Part shown: positions 23,856 through 31,835 of the stretch, piece by piece | Layout: each line of letters opens with the position of its first letter | Numbering within the stretch: the first letter of the stretch is position 1 | Assembly: GCA_024809215.1 (NCBI GenBank) | Contig: JANUBW010000008.1 | Span: 372,001 to 436,000, forward strand | Length of the DNA: 64,000 nucleotides | DNA from: Niastella sp. OAS944 | GTDB lineage: Bacteria > Bacteroidota > Bacteroidia > Chitinophagales > Chitinophagaceae | Direction: 5' to 3' | Translations under genes and position numbers: made by a program | Notes under the pieces: generated by a model | What the model saw: the letters and a program-made list of their open reading frames with translations, nothing else | Database searches by the model: none | What the model was told of the DNA's origin: nothing

Positions 23856-25721
23856 TTATTTTTTGATGAACCTGCTGGTGAGGCTGGTGCTGCCACTTTG
23901 TGCTTTTAAGATATAAAGACCGTTTGGCAGGCCGTTTACATCAATTGAGGTTGACAAAGCATTGCCATCTGATGAAAGGTTTTGTGTTTTCACTATGCGG
24001 CCATTGAGGTCAAACACCTGTAAGTTGATAATACCTTTTAACCCATCGGGCAGTTGAACCTGTAAGTTGCCGCTGGTTGGGTTGGGCGATACCTGCATAT
24101 TGGCGCTTAGTTCGCTGCTGAATTTAACCGTGAGTATTTTGCTGTATTTAGAACCGCCATCGGCATCCTGCATCAACAAACGATAGAAGTTGGTTGATGG
24201 CATAAACGGACTGTTATCAACAAAGTTGTATGATTGCTTTGTACTGCTGTTACCAACAGCTGCTACCTGGCCAATAGCCTTGTATGTTTTGCCATCGGTG
24301 CTGCGCTCTATCACAAAGCGTTTTACATTCTCTTCTGAAGATGTTTGCCATTTCAGATTTACTGCAGTGGTCAATTTTTGGGCAACAAAATCAGACAATA
24401 CTATTGGTAATGTAGTGAAGTCGTTTACAAAAGCGGCCACGAAAAAGTCCATTGTGCTGGTACCGCTGTAATCTGTTGAACCGGTTATGTAAATGCGCTG
24501 GCCCGATAAAGCAGAAGCCACCGTAAAATCGCTGGTTAAGCTTGTACTAATACCAGTAGTCGCTTTTCCATCTGTATCGAAATTTGTATCGGGGCTGCCA
24601 TCGGTATTTAAACGTACCAACAGCAGATCGTAATGCGATGGACTGCTTGTAGCATCGGTATAACCGGTAATTATTATTTTACCATTAGCTTGCACCATAA
24701 CAGTGCGACCTTCTTCATTACTGATGCCGCTGGCATAATTTATTGAAAGTTCAGCACCGCCATTGAAATCTGGGTCAAAAGATCCGTCCTGTAAAATTCT
24801 TGCTACATAAATATTTTTACTTGATGAGGGCGCAGGCATTAAACCGGTTATAACTATTTTATTATCGCTTTGCACTGCAACGCCGTGCGCTTCGTAATTC
24901 CCTGCACTGCCTGTACCGAGTCTACGAATATTGCCGCCGTTAAATCCTGGATCAAGAGTACCGGCAGAAGTATACTGCGCAAGGGTTATATCCTTATCTG
25001 TACCATTATCGTTTGTATTACCAACCACTACAATTTTGCCGGTGCTGGTAACGGCCAGGCCGGTAACAACATCATCATTATTGACATCGAGCACAATTTT
25101 GCCATTGACACCGAAGCCTGTTACCAGTGCGCCATCGGCATCATATTTTGCAATGGCCATATCTTTATCCTGGGTATTGTGGGCAAAACCGGCTGCTATA
25201 ATACTGTTGTCGGGAAGCACTACGAGTTTGCGGATCTGATCATTGCCATCAGCTGTTGTAACGCCTTTCATATTGGTATACACCCAGCCATTTGTTCCAA
25301 ATGATCCGTCTACAGAACCATCTGTATTCAGCCGAACAAGAGCGAAGTCATTATTAACGGCAGACCAGGTATAACCACCTACGATGATCTTGCCATTGCT
25401 TTGCAGGGCTACTGCATATGACTGTGCGGTGCTGGTTGCGCCCTGGCGAATAGTTACAACGCCACCGGTGCCAAAGCCGCCATCCAGTGAACCATCTAAC
25501 TTATATCGGAGTACTTTAAAATATTGTTCGGGAACAACAACGGCTACCAGAATTTTACCGTCGTTTTGAACGATCATCGAGTTGCCGTAATCGTCACCAG
25601 CTGACTGGGGGTTAATAACAAACCCATCGGGGTTTTTAAATGAAGGGTCCAGGCCGCCAACCTGGGCATTTGTATACATAAACAGTAATAGTGAGGCCAA
25701 CATTGCGGTAAGCTGCTTCAT
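23856..25721 (-). CDS. Delta-60 repeat protein with type IX secretion sorting domain (paralogue 2)
   Basis: The protein has 621 residues and the same plan as its neighbour: signal peptide (MKQLTAMLASLLLFMYTNAQ), delta-60 repeats (QNDGKILVAVVVP, QSNGKIIVGGYTW, QSDNKIVITGLMP, QANGKIIITGYTD), a linker (AVNLKWQTSSEENVKRFVIE) and a type A sorting domain (LQVFDLNGRIVKTQ, GLYILKAQSG). The C-terminal third is much more alike between the two than the propeller, so a tandem duplication followed by propeller divergence is likely. Each gene has its own terminator, so they are probably separate units. Confidence 0.88.
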   Translation of the reverse strand: MKQLTAMLASLLLFMYTNAQVGGLDPSFKNPDGFVINPQSAGDDYGNSMIVQNDGKILVAVVVPEQYFKVLRYKLDGSLDGGFGTGGVVTIRQGATSTAQSYAVALQSNGKIIVGGYTWSAVNNDFALVRLNTDGSVDGSFGTNGWVYTNMKGVTTADGNDQIRKLVVLPDNSIIAAGFAHNTQDKDMAIAKYDADGALVTGFGVNGKIVLDVNNDDVVTGLAVTSTGKIVVVGNTNDNGTDKDITLAQYTSAGTLDPGFNGGNIRRLGTGSAGNYEAHGVAVQSDNKIVITGLMPAPSSSKNIYVARILQDGSFDPDFNGGAELSINYASGISNEEGRTVMVQANGKIIITGYTDATSSPSHYDLLLVRLNTDGSPDTNFDTDGKATTGISTSLTSDFTVASALSGQRIYITGSTDYSGTSTMDFFVAAFVNDFTTLPIVLSDFVAQKLTTAVNLKWQTSSEENVKRFVIERSTDGKTYKAIGQVAAVGNSSTKQSYNFVDNSPFMPSTNFYRLLMQDADGGSKYSKILTVKFSSELSANMQVSPNPTSGNLQVQLPDGLKGIINLQVFDLNGRIVKTQNLSSDGNALSTSIDVNGLPNGLYILKAQSGSTSLTSRFIKK

Positions 25722-26021
25722 AGCTTGTGGTATTTATTTCAATTATTAAATAACAGAACAGGGGGTAGTCATAGAAGCTGGAAGCCAGGGTATTCAAAGG
25801 AATGTTGGCGCAATTATCAGATTGCGAAAAATAACAAGTGGATAATTCAAATTAGTGGAAAATTGGAGGCGTAACCAGTATGGGTTTCAAAGGTATGGGG
25901 GAGGTGATACTTTCCTTGGGTTGTAATCGGGCGTAAATGTATAGAATATATGTTCAACTTGCAATAGTAATTTCACGCCTGATCATATATGTTGTTATGT
26001 TATATGTTGTATTATATGCAC
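25722..26021. other. Non-coding stretch upstream of delta-60 paralogue 2
   Basis: This 300-bp AT-rich stretch contains no convincing reading frame, repeat array or clear TAnnTTTG box on the relevant strand. It probably holds the promoter of the minus-strand delta-60 gene. Confidence 0.5.
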
Positions 26022-26055
26022 AAAAAAAATCGTCCCGGCATAGCCAGGGACGATT
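26022..26055 (-). terminator. Terminator of the HupE/M1-peptidase operon
   Basis: AATCGTCCC and GGGACGATT form the stem. On the minus strand the A-run at 26022-26029 becomes a T-tract directly after it. Confidence 0.88.
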
Positions 26056-26081
26056 CAAAACCAAGTTATTATTTATTATAA

Positions 26082-28463
26082 TTAAAATCCTTTCTTCTTC
26101 TCCTGTGCCTTTTGCATAGGCGTTATACCACTTGATTGGCCGCGGGCCTGTTGTTTTTGTTTGAAGATGGCAAACTTTGAAGGCGCCGGCATGGTGCCCC
26201 AGGTATTATTGGTTTCATCGATGTCGGCGGTTTCACGAAGTGGATCAAGTTTTAATGAAGCCACTTCTTTGTCTTTCATAAATACCTTGGATACACTCTT
26301 TTCATTGTGACGCCATATTTGCACCGGAACACGATCTATCTGTTTGCTGCCATCTTTAAATGTCCATTCTACAATGATAGGCATAACCAGTCCGCCCTTG
26401 TTGCTAAAGCTAACTTCATAGAAGTATTTGCCATTTACTTTTTCTTTCGTGGCTTCATCTACCCTTTCGGTAGTGGCTGGCACAGGAACGCTATAGGTTG
26501 TGGTATCAACAGGTTCAAGACCACGGGCATATCTGTAGTAAAAATCCTGCAGGGCAGTATCTGCATCGGCCAGGAACTTTATCTTTTCTTCACGGTTGCG
26601 TTGTTTTGAGATATCGTCAAATGCAGGGACCATGGGCTTGTCTACTTTTTTGAAAACAACGGTGTCGCCCTGTAATGGTGCATTGGCATCGGCTTTGAAG
26701 TATTTTACACTGTCAATGGCCATATCGCAGGCATCGGTGCCAAAGAACCAGCCGCGCCAGAACCAGTCGAGATCTTCGCCACTTGCATCTTCCATAGTTC
26801 GGAAGAAGTCGGCCGGTTCGGGATGTTTGAAAGCCCAGCGGCGTGCATATTCTTTAAAGGCATAATCGAACAGCTCGCGGCCGATAATGGTTTCGCGCAA
26901 CATATTGAGGCCCGTTGCCGGTTTGGCATATGCGTTGGGACCGAACTGAATAATGTTCTCTGAGTTTGACATAATTGGTTCCAGCTGATCTTTTGGCAAC
27001 TTCATATATTCGGTAATTGCAAAAGCCGGCCCTCTTCGAACAGGGAATTTATTATCGTACAGTTCTTCTGAAAGATATTCCACAAAGGTGTTCAGGCCTT
27101 CATCCATCCAGCTCCATTGACGCTCATCGCTGTTGATGATCATGGGAAAGAAGTTATGGCCTACTTCGTGAATGATAACCCCCAGCATACCGTATTTGGT
27201 AGCCTCGCTATAGGTACCATCTTTTTCGGTACGGCCATAGTTGAAGCAGATCATTGGGTATTCCATACCATTTGATGCTTCAATACTTTGCGCTACCGGG
27301 TAAGGGTAGGGGATAGTGAATTTAGAATAGCTTTTAATTGTATGCGCTACAGCTTTTGTTGAGTATTTGCTGTACAGGCCATACGCCTCTTTGCCATAAA
27401 AGCTCATACACATTACCTTCTTGCTTTCAACATAAGCCGGCATGGCATCCCAAATAAATTTGCGGCTGCTCGTCCAGGCAAAGTCACGCACATTATCGGC
27501 CTTGAAGATCCAGGTCTTCTTTGTTTTGCTTTTATTGCCTTCTGCTTTTTTAGCTTCGTCGAGGGTTACTATTTGAACCGGTTCTTTAGCGGTTTGCGCT
27601 TTTGCCCAGCGGCTTTGTTGTGCTGGTGTTAATACCTGGGCATAATTCAAACATTCGCCGGTGCTGCCCACCATGTGATCGGCCGGCACGGTCATTTGCA
27701 CTTTGAAGTTGCCAAAGGTTAAAGCAAATTCGCCACGACCGGTAAACTGGTGGTTCTGCCAGCCCTGGAAATCGCTGTATACGCAAAGGCGTGGGTACCA
27801 CTGGGCCATAGTGAACAGGTAATTACCTTCCTCGGGAAAATATTCATAACCACCGCGGCCGCCATATTTAAAGCGGTCGGAGATCTTATAGTTCCAGTTG
27901 ATGTTGAATGCGAATTTTTGTCCGGGTTTCAACGGTGTGGGCAATTCAACCCGCATCATGGTTTTGTTGATGGTATATTTCAACGCCTTACCCAATGCAT
28001 CGGTGAGTTTTTCAATTTTGAACCCGTACCCGTTGTCGGAACCGGATTCCTCCAGTTTGTCAACGTTGCTCGCATTCATCGTTTTTGGCATTGAGTTGCT
28101 GCTTTGATAGTTGGCGTTATTTACGGTGCTGTGCTGGTTTTCGTCCATCTGCAACCATAAATAGGTAAGTGTATTGGGCGAGTTGTTGAAATAGCTGATG
28201 GTTTCACTGCCGGTTAATTTTAAATTGGCTTCATCGAGCTCGCATTTAATATCGTAATCGCAACGTTGCTGCCAGTACTTAGGGCCCGGGGCACCGCTGG
28301 CGGTACGATATTCGTTGGGGGTTGGCAGTATGGTTCCCAACTGCTCGAATTTATTTCCGTGGTTGGAGCCTGGATTGTTCTGTATATTCTGGGCCTGCGC
28401 ACCAGTAAACACAGCTGCTACAGCCATCACCAGAAACAAGAACTGTTTTTTCTGATTCATCAT
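26082..28463 (-). CDS. M1-family metallopeptidase, secreted
   Basis: The protein has 793 residues and a signal peptide (MNQKKQFLFLVMAVAAVFTG then AQAQ). The zinc site HEVGHN is followed 18 residues later by the third ligand Glu in WMDEGLNTFVEY, the M1 spacing, and a GXMEN-like motif appears as NGMEYPMICF. The N-terminal 250 residues form the M1 beta-saddle. M1 enzymes are aminopeptidases, but the Asn of GXMEN is a Tyr here, so specificity may differ. Two ATG codons are adjacent and either may start it. It follows hupE by 7 bp and is co-transcribed with it. Confidence 0.9.
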   Translation of the reverse strand: MMNQKKQFLFLVMAVAAVFTGAQAQNIQNNPGSNHGNKFEQLGTILPTPNEYRTASGAPGPKYWQQRCDYDIKCELDEANLKLTGSETISYFNNSPNTLTYLWLQMDENQHSTVNNANYQSSNSMPKTMNASNVDKLEESGSDNGYGFKIEKLTDALGKALKYTINKTMMRVELPTPLKPGQKFAFNINWNYKISDRFKYGGRGGYEYFPEEGNYLFTMAQWYPRLCVYSDFQGWQNHQFTGRGEFALTFGNFKVQMTVPADHMVGSTGECLNYAQVLTPAQQSRWAKAQTAKEPVQIVTLDEAKKAEGNKSKTKKTWIFKADNVRDFAWTSSRKFIWDAMPAYVESKKVMCMSFYGKEAYGLYSKYSTKAVAHTIKSYSKFTIPYPYPVAQSIEASNGMEYPMICFNYGRTEKDGTYSEATKYGMLGVIIHEVGHNFFPMIINSDERQWSWMDEGLNTFVEYLSEELYDNKFPVRRGPAFAITEYMKLPKDQLEPIMSNSENIIQFGPNAYAKPATGLNMLRETIIGRELFDYAFKEYARRWAFKHPEPADFFRTMEDASGEDLDWFWRGWFFGTDACDMAIDSVKYFKADANAPLQGDTVVFKKVDKPMVPAFDDISKQRNREEKIKFLADADTALQDFYYRYARGLEPVDTTTYSVPVPATTERVDEATKEKVNGKYFYEVSFSNKGGLVMPIIVEWTFKDGSKQIDRVPVQIWRHNEKSVSKVFMKDKEVASLKLDPLRETADIDETNNTWGTMPAPSKFAIFKQKQQARGQSSGITPMQKAQEKKKGF

Positions 28464-28470
28464 TGTAGTT

Positions 28471-29055
28471 TTATAAAAAATATGGGAATCTTTGATACGC
28501 CCAAAAGAGTGAAACGATCAAAATTAAGGCAGAAGCGCCCCGCAACCATACCATTCGTGATAATTTTAATTGTTGTATTGCTAAATATGATATTAGCAAT
28601 ATAACCAGCACTATTAGTAGTTGCGCTACTTCAATACCCAGGTTAAAAGCCAGTAAATGTGCTACCAGCCCTTCCTTACCTTCCATACTCAGGAGCGTGC
28701 CGGCAAAGGCCAGTCCGTGTATAAGGCCAAAGAAAAGGGCTAAAATATAAATGAGCGATACCTGCTTTTTTTGTTCGGTATTCTTTTGAAAAATATTGGT
28801 AATACAAGTGGCGGCAATGGTGAGCGGAATTAGAAATTCAATAAAACCCGCATTTACCTTTATTAAGCCAAGTGCGCTCAATGCCAGCGTTAATGAATGG
28901 CCAATGGTAAAGGCGGTAATCAGTACTACTACTTTTCGCCAATCCTGCCACAAATAGCGAAGGCATAAAGCCGCAACGAACAGGATGTGGTCAATTGCAT
29001 CCCATGTAAGAATGTGGTCTGTTCCCAGTTTAAAATAAAATGTAAAATCCTGCAT
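28471..29055 (-). CDS. HupE/UreJ-family membrane protein
   Basis: The protein has 194 residues and about six membrane segments. GTDHILTWDAIDHILFVAAL, TAFTIGHSLTLALSALG and FGLIHGLAFAGTLL contain the conserved His and Asp pattern of HupE/UreJ proteins, some of which move nickel or cobalt. It is the first gene of an operon with the M1 peptidase and divergent from a DUF6702 gene. The trio is a recurrent Bacteroidota cluster, so a role in surface peptide or metal handling is possible but unproven. Confidence 0.82.
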   Translation of the reverse strand: MQDFTFYFKLGTDHILTWDAIDHILFVAALCLRYLWQDWRKVVVLITAFTIGHSLTLALSALGLIKVNAGFIEFLIPLTIAATCITNIFQKNTEQKKQVSLIYILALFFGLIHGLAFAGTLLSMEGKEGLVAHLLAFNLGIEVAQLLIVLVILLISYLAIQQLKLSRMVWLRGASALILIVSLFWAYQRFPYFL

Positions 29056-29114
29056 ATTGCCGTAATGGTGTTAAAATAAATAAGAGATTTGTAACCTTAA
29101 AATTTTCATGTTTA

Positions 29115-29645
29115 ATGGTAATACTTCTGTATAAATGGTTGTTGCTGGCATCAATGGTGTTTGGCGCCGGTGAACCTGCTGTTGTTAAGACTGTGAACGC
29201 CCGCCATCCGTTGTATATAAGTGTTACTGAAATGAATTACAACGCTACCGATAAAAACCTAGAAATAAGCTGTAAGATCTTTACCGACGATTTTGAGAAA
29301 ACACTTGCGAATAACTATAAAACAAAAGTTGATCTTACTACACCTGCCGATAAAAATGAGGCCAACAGGGTGGTAAGGGAATACATAAGAAGCCATTTGC
29401 TGTTGAAGGTTGACAATAAACCGGTGGCGCTTGAGTTTGTAGGGTTTGAAAAAGAGAATGAAGCGGTATGGAGTTATTTTGAGGTAAAGAATATTACTGT
29501 AGCGCCGAAAAAGATAGATGTTGTTAATTCTATTTTATACGAGGCTTATGATAATGAGATTAATTTAATGCATGTGTCTGTTGGGGGAAACAGAAAAAGT
29601 ACTCGTTTGAATTATCCTGATAAAGAGGCGAGTTTTTCTTTCTAA
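29115..29645 (+). CDS. DUF6702-family protein
   Basis: The protein has 176 residues with an N-terminal hydrophobic signal or anchor (MVILLYKWLLLASMVFGAG). The mature part HPLYISVTEMNYNATDKNLE matches the DUF6702 pattern, a beta-rich domain found beside HupE and M1 peptidase genes. The start codon is ATG 29115 and the gene diverges from hupE across a 59-bp gap. Function unknown; the context suggests work at the cell envelope with its neighbours. Confidence 0.78.
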   Translation: MVILLYKWLLLASMVFGAGEPAVVKTVNARHPLYISVTEMNYNATDKNLEISCKIFTDDFEKTLANNYKTKVDLTTPADKNEANRVVREYIRSHLLLKVDNKPVALEFVGFEKENEAVWSYFEVKNITVAPKKIDVVNSILYEAYDNEINLMHVSVGGNRKSTRLNYPDKEASFSF

Positions 29646-29651
29646 TTTGTA

Positions 29652-29679
29652 AGTTCACGGTTCATAGTTCACTGTTTCG
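29652..29679 (+). repeat. 7-mer array, AGTTCAC theme
   Basis: AGTTCAC, GGTTCAT, AGTTCAC and TGTTTCG begin 6 bases after the DUF6702 stop. The theme recurs at 60735-60769. No reverse partner is seen. Confidence 0.75.
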
Positions 29680-29692
29680 AATAAAAGCTTTT

Positions 29693-29732
29693 GGCCCCCT
29701 CCCCAAACCCCTCCCCCGGTGGGGGGAGGGGC
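29693..29732 (-). repeat. GC-rich C5/G5 hairpin repeat
   Basis: CCCCCTCCCC followed by CCCCTCCCCC, GGT and GGGGGGAGGGG is the reverse-oriented equivalent of the element at 5730-5767. Confidence 0.85.
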
Positions 29733-29753
29733 TTTTATTATAGGTCAGTTTTC

Positions 29754-29800
29754 GTTATCAACTTTATCAACTTCTCGTTAACTTGTTAACTCGTGAACCT
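29754..29800 (-). repeat. 8-mer array, AACT theme
   Basis: AACT recurs at spacings of 9, 11, 8 and 8 bases, ending in GTGAACC. It is the reverse of the AGTT theme at 11427-11450 and leads into the ATTATCAC array. Confidence 0.75.
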
Positions 29801-29808
29801 GCCTTTTC

Positions 29809-29846
29809 ATTATCACATTAGCAAATTATCACATTATCACATTAGC
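29809..29846 (-). repeat. 8-mer array, ATTATCAC theme, overlapping a stop codon
   Basis: ATTATCAC, ATTAGCAA, ATTATCAC, ATTATCAC and ATTAGC. The last unit contains the stop codon of the minus-strand gene at 29842. Confidence 0.9.
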
Positions 29847-31155
29847 TTTCATCTTCTTCATTATCCTCCATATCTTCCTTAATATCGTCGGAGGCAGTTA
29901 CAAGAACTTTATCTATCCGTTGCGCATCCATATCAATGATCTCGAACTGGAAGCCTTTCCATTCCATGGTATCGCCAATATGTGGTATGCGTTCGAGCTG
30001 GTGCAGAATAAAGCCGGCCAGGGTATCGAACTCCTGTTCCACTTCATTCATCCATTCTGCTTTATAGAAATAGCTTAAGAAATTGTAAAAAGGTATTTGT
30101 GCATCTACGAGGAAGGTGCCGTCTTTGCGTTTAACAATTTCGTAGTAATCGTCGTCGGGTTGTGGCATTTCACCAACAATGGCCTGTAGAATGTCGTTCA
30201 GGGTGATCATACCTTGCAGGCTACCGTATTCATCAACGATAAAACAGCTTGTTACCCGTTGCTGTTTAAAGCGTTCGAGCAGGCGATAGGCGGTAATGTT
30301 CTCGGGAACGAACACCGCTGGTTTCATGATCGATTTAAAAGCGGTAAAGTCGTTGGTTACGTACAGGTCTTTCAATGTTACGTTACCCTTGATATTATCG
30401 AGGTCTTTATCGCAAATGGGGTATACCGAATGTGGTTCTTTAATGATCTTATCGCGAATAGAATCTTCGGTATCGTTGAGATCGAACCAAATGATATCGC
30501 TGCGGTGTGTCATCAGTGAAGTAATATTACGATCGCTGAGGTGAAATACCCGCTCAATGATCTCCTGCTCCACTTCTTCAATGGCGCCCTGTTCGGTGCC
30601 TTCACTGATGATGGCCTTTATCTCTTCTTCCGTAACATTATTATCAGCTGTTGATTTTACGTTCAGGAGCTTCAGTATAATGTTGCTGGTTTTGTTCAGC
30701 AGCCATACGAAGGGGTGGGTGGCCCTGGAAAAATACAATACCGGTAATGCTACTACGCGGGCTATTTTTTCGGCTTTTATTAACCCAATACGTTTGGGAA
30801 TGAGTTCGCCAAATACAATAGACAGAAATGTAACGATTATGATAATGATGGTAGTAGAAATGGTTTGTGCATACTTGGCAACGGGCTCAATTTGCTCAAT
30901 ATAAGGTTGCAGGTATTTACCAAAACGTTCGCCAGAGTACACACCCGTAAGGATGGCAATTAGGGTAATACCTATTTGCGCAGCCGATAAAAAAAGTTCC
31001 GGGTTGTTGGCCAGGTCAAGCGCCTTGCGCGATTTATCATCACCTTTGTTGGCCAGGTTCTCTAACCTGGATTTGCGGGCCGATACCAAGGCTATTTCAG
31101 ACATTACAAATAAACCATTCAAAAAGATCAACGCCAATAATATAAAAACTTCCAT
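29842..31155 (-). CDS. DUF21/CBS/CorC-HlyC domain membrane protein (hemolysin-family, putative Mg/Co transporter)
   Basis: The protein has 437 residues. It has an N-terminal DUF21/CNNM membrane domain with about four helices at residues 1-150 (FLNGLFVMSEIALVSARKSR, FGELIPKRIGLIKAEKIARV). A CBS pair follows at about 205-330 (MTHRSDIIWFDLNDTEDSIR), and then a CorC/HlyC C-terminal domain. Relatives handle magnesium or cobalt rather than acting as toxins. The acidic tail (DDIKEDMEDNEEDES) ends at a stop codon formed inside an 8-mer array. It is the second gene after PAP2 on this strand, with a 21-bp gap. Confidence 0.88.
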   Translation of the reverse strand: MEVFILLALIFLNGLFVMSEIALVSARKSRLENLANKGDDKSRKALDLANNPELFLSAAQIGITLIAILTGVYSGERFGKYLQPYIEQIEPVAKYAQTISTTIIIIIVTFLSIVFGELIPKRIGLIKAEKIARVVALPVLYFSRATHPFVWLLNKTSNIILKLLNVKSTADNNVTEEEIKAIISEGTEQGAIEEVEQEIIERVFHLSDRNITSLMTHRSDIIWFDLNDTEDSIRDKIIKEPHSVYPICDKDLDNIKGNVTLKDLYVTNDFTAFKSIMKPAVFVPENITAYRLLERFKQQRVTSCFIVDEYGSLQGMITLNDILQAIVGEMPQPDDDYYEIVKRKDGTFLVDAQIPFYNFLSYFYKAEWMNEVEQEFDTLAGFILHQLERIPHIGDTMEWKGFQFEIIDMDAQRIDKVLVTASDDIKEDMEDNEEDES

Positions 31156-31176
31156 TAGCCGATTGGTTTGGTTAAA

Positions 31177-31785
31177 CTAAGATACTGTAAGCATTCCTAT
31201 TCGCTTATGAAATAGTTTGCTTAACAAAAGCCCTATTCCGATTCCCAGGAGCGCTCCGCAAAATACATCAAAAGGATAATGCACGCCTACATAAACCTGG
31301 GTATAGGCGATAATAAACGCCCAAACCAGAAAAAGATTGGCCCAACGCCCCATAACTGGCCGTAAAGTGCTGAAAAAGAAGGTGGCCTGGGCAAAATGGC
31401 TGAACGTATGCGACGAAGTAAAACTGGAGCTGCCGGGGCAATAATTTATAAAGAACCGTAATTGCGGCCCCATTATTTCATCGCGGCAGGGCCGGGTACG
31501 CCAAATGGTCTTTTTGATCACCTGGCTGCTTATAAGGTCGCTGAGGGCGGCGCACAGCACAACACCCATTACCCACCACCAGCCTTTGATGCCAAAGTTA
31601 CTGGTAACAAAAAGTAACAGGAACAGGTACAGGGGCACCCAAAAAAGGGTTTCCCGCATGTATGGTAAAACCGTATCTAAAAAACTATTGCTCCAGTCCT
31701 GGTTTATATGGGTAATAAGCCAGGAGTCGAAGGGTTGAATACGGTCCCAAAACGTTATTAAGCAAAAGGGTAGGTCAACAATCAT
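31177..31785 (-). CDS. PAP2-family phosphatase
   Basis: The protein has 202 residues and about six membrane helices. The phosphatase motifs are present but altered: KKTIWRTRP (motif 1), SFTSSHTFSHF where PSGH is usual (motif 2) and YTQVYVGVHYPFDVFCG (motif 3, with Gln replacing the usual Arg of SR). It would dephosphorylate lipid phosphates such as undecaprenyl pyrophosphate at the outer face of the inner membrane, but the missing Arg makes activity uncertain. Divergent from the LTA-synthase-like gene, with a near-leaderless promoter. Confidence 0.8.
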   Translation of the reverse strand: MIVDLPFCLITFWDRIQPFDSWLITHINQDWSNSFLDTVLPYMRETLFWVPLYLFLLLFVTSNFGIKGWWWVMGVVLCAALSDLISSQVIKKTIWRTRPCRDEIMGPQLRFFINYCPGSSSFTSSHTFSHFAQATFFFSTLRPVMGRWANLFLVWAFIIAYTQVYVGVHYPFDVFCGALLGIGIGLLLSKLFHKRIGMLTVS

Positions 31786-31790
31786 AAAAG

Positions 31791-31798
31791 CAAAAATA
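31791..31798 (-). promoter_or_regulatory. -7 promoter box of the PAP2 gene
   Basis: On the minus strand it reads TATTTTTG and ends 5 bp before the start codon, implying an almost leaderless mRNA. Confidence 0.65.
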
Positions 31799-31835
31799 AA
31801 TACTATAATTTTAGGTCTTATTTCTTTATTTAAGT

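Noticed and set aside
24870-25304. 144-codon frame opposite the delta-60 gene
   Set aside because: It is antisense to a well-supported gene and has no signal, motif or promoter.
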